From Nectonema munidae (Eukaryota > Nematomorpha > Nectonematoida > Nectonematidae), in NCBI GenBank assembly GCA_030549495.1, contig JAUIRK010000248.1:62001-126000 (forward strand): a stretch of DNA of 64,000 nucleotides. Direction: 5' to 3'. A program made the translations under genes and the position numbers. The notes beneath the pieces are model-generated. The model had not been told where the DNA came from and did not search any database. It was given only the letters and a program-made list of their open reading frames with translations. Shown one piece after another: positions 59,835 to 64,000 of the stretch; the first letter of the stretch is position 1; the number at the start of each line of letters is the position of its first letter.

Positions 59835-61602
59835 TCAATTATTTAGCTTGATTATGGCATTTAAAGTGGTTTGATCCATTTTAGAATTATCATTAATTTT
59901 GTAAATGGTACTTTTAACAAAATTAAGAGTTTTTTTCAACTCAGGCATAAATGATAAATTATAAATATAATGGCATATGAAAAATCCGATAAACAGTTCA
60001 ATAAATGTATTTGATTCGAAAACAACGATATTTTCAATATTGAGTTGAAATTTTTATTTTTCATTTGTGTATATATCATCTTTAACTACCAGCTTAATCA
60101 CTTTTTCATCGAATTCTTTTCCATCTTTTAGGAAACATATGACTTTTTTGAAATCTTCTTTAAAGATGTGGGGTAATGATAGCAGAGCCAACATATCCTT
60201 ATAAACTAAAAATAAAAACTTTAAATTAGAAAAAATAAAAACGAAATTGTCCTTGAAGATTTATTACAGTCATCTCCAAGGACAATGAGTTCTTAAGTTT
60301 TTCAAACATTATATCCTCGCTCTTCAAAGCTTGTAAAATCTTGTCAATAAAAATGGACATTTCTTTTTTAAATTTGATTTCTGGTTGCTCTATTAAGTGC
60401 GGATCCATTCTTTTGAAATCCATAATTATCTAAAAAAATTAAAATTTAATATAGACGTATTCTATAAATTAATTAAGATATTAAATTAAGTTATAAATTA
60501 ATACATAACTTACTTGCTGATAGATGGTAAGAAAAGGATAATCTTCAATGATTTGCTTTATTGTAAAACCATAATCGATTATTTCTTTTCCTGTTTGATT
60601 ATATGTGCTATTCATTTTAGATGTAATCATATTAAGGTCTTTAGTACTTTTATAAAACTCATCATTAAGATCCCTTTTATTTTTTTCATGTGACTGATAA
60701 CATTCAAAATCCATCGTCACATTATAATAAATTAAACCCCACGAGGCCTTAGTAAAAGAAGAAGGTTCTTTATTCAAGTTTCTTTTTCTTTGTTTCACTT
60801 CAGGTACATCTTTTTCTCGAAACTTCCTTTTGTTTGCGAATTTATATCTAATTTTTGTTCTTATAAAACTCTAAAGTATTTATTTAGAAAAAATTATGAA
60901 AATAAATTAAAGAACTTACTTTTAAATCGTCTTTTTTTAAACCAGATTTACAAAAAACATTTGGAAATTCAGTGAAAAAACTTTCTACCACTTTATTGAA
61001 TTGTTGAGAAGTAGGATATCTGAAAAAGATTCTTTAGAACTTAATATAAACAATGAAAAAAAACTTACAATCCACTTTCATATGACGTCATATCACAATA
61101 AATTGTCTGCACATTTCGAGAAATATCTACTTTACTTAACTCACTACCACTTTGAAGTTTAAGTAAGACACTTTTTGACAAATATTCTTAAGGAAATGTG
61201 TAACTATGAGGAAAATGTCTAAAAACTGAAAAAGTCGTAAGGCATAAATACAATAGAATAAATTTACTTTTTTATGAGTTCATTTCCTTGAGATGTACTT
61301 GGACTGGAAGTAATTTCTTCAATAGGGGAGGTTTTTTTAAAAGTCTCATTTAAGGGACTATTTACTGTTTTATTTTTTACTTTTATCTTAATAACATTAT
61401 TTTCAATAAGTTCTTTTATACTAGATTCATTCATGTCCAGATATTCACAAAGCGTTTCATCATAATAGGAGAGAAAAAATTCATCTAATTTTAAACTGAA
61501 TTTATTTTTAGCGATATTTTCAAAAAGACTAACTGTAATTTTTTCATTTATTATAATTTTTACACAGTGTTGTTCAAAATATAGTAAAACAACCTTTGAC
61601 AT
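59835..61602 (-). CDS. SAMD3-like protein gene, six exons, two in-frame stops
   Basis: Exons 61602-61268, 61218-61069, 61019-60920, 60870-60514, 60429-60268, 60197-59835 join in phase with GT-AG introns of 49-84 bp: 489 codons including the terminal stop. The start KVVLLYFEQHCVKIII looks like a PB1-type ubiquitin-fold domain. FPHSYTFP (exon 2), YPTSQQFNKVVESFFTEFPN (exon 3), a basic stretch, then DFECYQSHEKNKRDLNDEFY and TSKMNSTYNQTGKEIIDYGF (exon 4) follow the order of proteins named sterile alpha motif domain-containing protein 3-like. MPELKKTLNFVKSTIYKIN ends exon 6. Two in-frame stops (61188-61190 in exon 2, 60054-60056 in exon 6) interrupt it, so it is recently decayed or read-through dependent. 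Function of the family is unknown. Inverted repeats enclose the whole gene. Confidence 0.75.
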
Positions 61603-61655
61603 TTTGTTCTAAAATGAATTAAATTTGATTTTAAAATCATAAACTTTGATAATAT

Positions 61656-61722
61656 AAAGGTTGGTGCGGTATTTTCATTAATAAGGCGCAGAAGTAACGC
61701 TCACATCAAGCTATGAGTTTTC
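61656..61722 (-). repeat. inverted repeat, right copy, flanking the SAMD3-like gene
   Basis: Plus-strand text AAAGGTTGGTGCGGTATTTT, ATTAATAAGGCGCAGAAG, CACATCAAGCTATGAGTTTT is the reverse complement of 59428-59496. It lies about 50 bases upstream of the gene's start codon and could also hold its promoter. Confidence 0.85.
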
Positions 61723-61888
61723 GACACCCATAAAACCACTTTATTTTATTTAGTGATATTATTATTATATTTTATCCAGCAAAAAAATTTGTTTTATAGT
61801 TGAGAAAAATAAGATATTTGTTAATTATGTTTAAAAAAAATTAAATATAAATTATGACTTTAGGTTTTATTTCCTTGAACAAGAGGTG

Positions 61889-64000
61889 TTATTCTTGATG
61901 AATAAAATGATTTGGTTTTATACAGCTATCATTATTTGGTAGATAGTAAATTGCATGTAGAAAGGGATCTAGTAGATCATTTAATTCAAAAAGTTCATAT
62001 ATATTAGTTTTTTTAACAATATATGCATAGAAATGTCTATTAAAGAATGCAGTTTTAAGTTTTTCACAAAAAACATATGGCTTATCTTCGTAAATCAAAC
62101 AATACTTTATCAAACTATATGAAATCATTATATCTTCTTGGGTTTTAATTATAACACAATCACCTACTGTATAGATTAATCCAATTACTTTCAATGATTC
62201 AAAGGTATGTTGAAGGTTAGTTATATTAAAACAAAAACTTTGAAAAACACTTTGTATATCAAATGGCATACAATTTATATCCAAAAGTTTTTTACCATAT
62301 TTTTCTATACTATAATTAAATAGACATTTTTCAGATGAAAAATAAGATTGATAAAGTTGATGATGAAGAGAGAGTGACATAAGAATACTTTTTCTATTTT
62401 TAGCCTTCTGAAATAAAGACTTAAAATAAGAGTGTTTAGACTCAAACCGTAGAGTTTGAAAACTGGTCAAGGGGCCTAACCTTTTTCAAGAAATGCTATT
62501 TCTCCCTTAGTCAATGTTCTTGCGCAAATAAATTGTATGCAGTCATAAAGAGTAAAAAAGTTTCCCAAAAACTATCATTTAGAGGAATAAGATCCCCAAT
62601 AAATAAAGGTAAAAATTTTAGAAAATTAGCATTGCCTGAAATTTAATTTACCATTAACTAAAAAATTTAACGTTGGCTTATTTTTTTTTATCTTTTTTTT
62701 TTAATTTAAAGTCCAAAATTCTTTTTTTTTAAATATTTATAGTAAAATATTTTTTTTCAATAAAATGCTTAATGATTTCCTCAAACATATAGCAATATAC
62801 ACCTTCAAATATATCATGTGAAATATCAGATGGAAGATCACCAATCACATGAAAATATTTAAGCTGATTTAAAGGTGAACAATGTTCTATTCCAAACTTC
62901 TTACGGAAATCAAGGTTTGCAGAAACCTTAGAAGAGTGCTCCGCGTAATTTTCAACAGTTCTTAAGGAGTTTGAATCACATGAGATTTGTGTTATTATTT
63001 GATCTTTTGTAGCTAAACAAAACCTACAAGATCTATTTGAGTTAAAACTTCTTACAAATCCCCCAATAGAATGAGCTGCAAGGTTGTCACTAATAAAAGA
63101 ATAAATGGAACCATAAAAAACAAATTCTTGGTCATACTTATGAATTTTTATGCCAAAATTTTTAATAATAATAATATCATTTATTAGACTTTTTAAAATT
63201 TTTAAAACCTACTTTTTGGACTAATGATGAATAGCACAATAAAACTTATTGAATTCCCTTTAATTTAGACCTAAATTTTAAAGGTATATTACCAAGCATC
63301 ATATAAAATGCGCAAAGATTAATCTTAGTAGTTTTTTACCAATAGGATTTGATAAACAAAAATCATCATAAAAATAAAAATATGTAGGCAAAATTTCTGC
63401 TTAAAAAACACACTTTCTCGAATCTTTTCACCATCAAAGTAATCACGTAAAAGCATATCAGTCGAGAAGTGTGGGTTTAGAACAAAATGAAAAATGCCAT
63501 CATAAGCTAGCATATACTCTAGGGTTTTTAAAATAGGTATGTACACAAACTTATCCCGTTTCTTATCAAATGTCCCAGAATAGTTAAAGCTGAATTCTAT
63601 TGGTCTTACGAATCTTAACTTTGCTTTAATATGTTTATTTAATAAGGTTGTAGATGAAAGTATAAGGTTAAAATTTTGAAAGCTTTCCCTACTTTTTTCA
63701 AAGATAGAATTAATCATATCAAAAATATTTGAAGAAATATTATGTTCAGAAAGTAAATCTTCTATACTATTTTTGAGATGTTTATTTTTTTTTATTAACA
63801 ACTTCTCAATTTCCTCCTGTATTATGCTAATAACACAGCTATCCACACCATTATGTTCTCTTAGTTTTAACAAAAACAAGGCATATGAGTCTAAAGTAAA
63901 TTCATTAGTACAAGTGTCTGTTTTTTCAGACTTACAATTTTGAAAGCGGTTCTCTTTCTTTTGCACTTGAATAAAATCCTCTTCGTTATTCTTAGAACGA
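61889..64000 (-). CDS. large uncharacterised protein, partial at window edge
   Basis: The 5' end lies past 64000. Blocks in order on the minus strand: SYALFLLKLREHNGVDSCVI with a coiled-coil-like EEIEKLLIKKNKHLKNSIED, KFVYIPILKTLEYML and LRDYFDGEKIRES (63966-63400). Then come YDDFCLSNPIGKK and AFYMMLGNIPLKFRSKLKGI (63370-63240), SFISDNLAAHSIGGFVRSFN with SCRFCLATKDQI (63100-62990), and KYFHVIGDLPSDISHDIFEG (62890-62790). FLPLFIGDLIPLNDSFWETF (62630-62560), FQTLRFESKHSYFKSLF (62470-62400) and an open C-terminal frame to 61889 finish it. I recall this order from long uncharacterised proteins abundant in fish and cnidarian gene models, often with N-terminal C2H2 fingers (here off the edge). A few frame changes break it. 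Possibly transposon-borne; superfamily not assigned. Confidence 0.65.

Noticed and set aside
1-64000. LTR retroelements, other virus-like elements or Polintons
   Set aside because: No LTR pair, protease or integrase motif, capsid-like or envelope-like frame was recognised; the reverse-transcriptase pieces present are LINE-type.

Overview
The window is very AT-rich, repeat-laden animal genomic DNA with small introns (49 to 84 bp in the two genes whose exons I could phase), one recognisable host gene, and many decayed DNA transposons and LINEs. Nothing prokaryotic or plasmid-like is visible. An arthropod, perhaps an AT-rich crustacean such as a copepod, is my best guess from intron size, the RNF38/44-type gene and the transposon mix. 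This is inference; I cannot name the species.

Layout. 0.3-1.7 kb holds a hAT transposase relic. 2.1-7.6 kb, minus strand, holds a seven-exon E3 ubiquitin ligase of the RNF38/RNF44 family: 346 codons, all exon phases agree, and the RING-H2 domain is split between the last two exons. 8-12 kb holds small DNA elements, including a 669-bp hAT-like MITE with visible target-site duplication. 12.2-14.7 kb is an almost complete Tigger (pogo-type) transposon with TIRs, TA target duplication and a transposase with one internal stop. 15-24 kb holds MITEs with TTAA ends and two further hAT relics. 25.8-29.5 kb holds a LINE fragment between two tandem-repeat arrays. 31-34 kb holds a piggyBac piece and two hAT relics joined head to head. 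A tRNA-derived SINE follows at 34.3 kb.

35.0-39.6 kb may hold a small secreted cysteine-rich peptide gene: a signal-peptide exon and a cysteine-rich exon 4.1 kb apart in matching phase. Its intron contains a relic of an uncharacterised multicopy family, and a second fragment of that family lies at 45.7-46.1 kb. 39.7-42.8 kb is a 3-kb block bounded by an exact 62-bp direct repeat; it starts with a 36-bp minisatellite. 43-58.7 kb contains a MITE, LINE pieces, a long hairpin and a piggyBac transposase relic.

The right end is the most interesting part. A six-exon SAMD3-like gene (59.8-61.6 kb) sits wholly between inverted repeats of about 70 bp. Upstream on the same strand is the end of a large gene (61.9 kb to the window edge) from another poorly described multicopy family. 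As I remember animal gene models, proteins of these two types are often both abundant in the same genomes. I could not assign either to a named transposon superfamily.

The transposons do not form a pathway. The RNF38/44-like gene and the candidate secreted peptide are the only parts I would regard as host genes.
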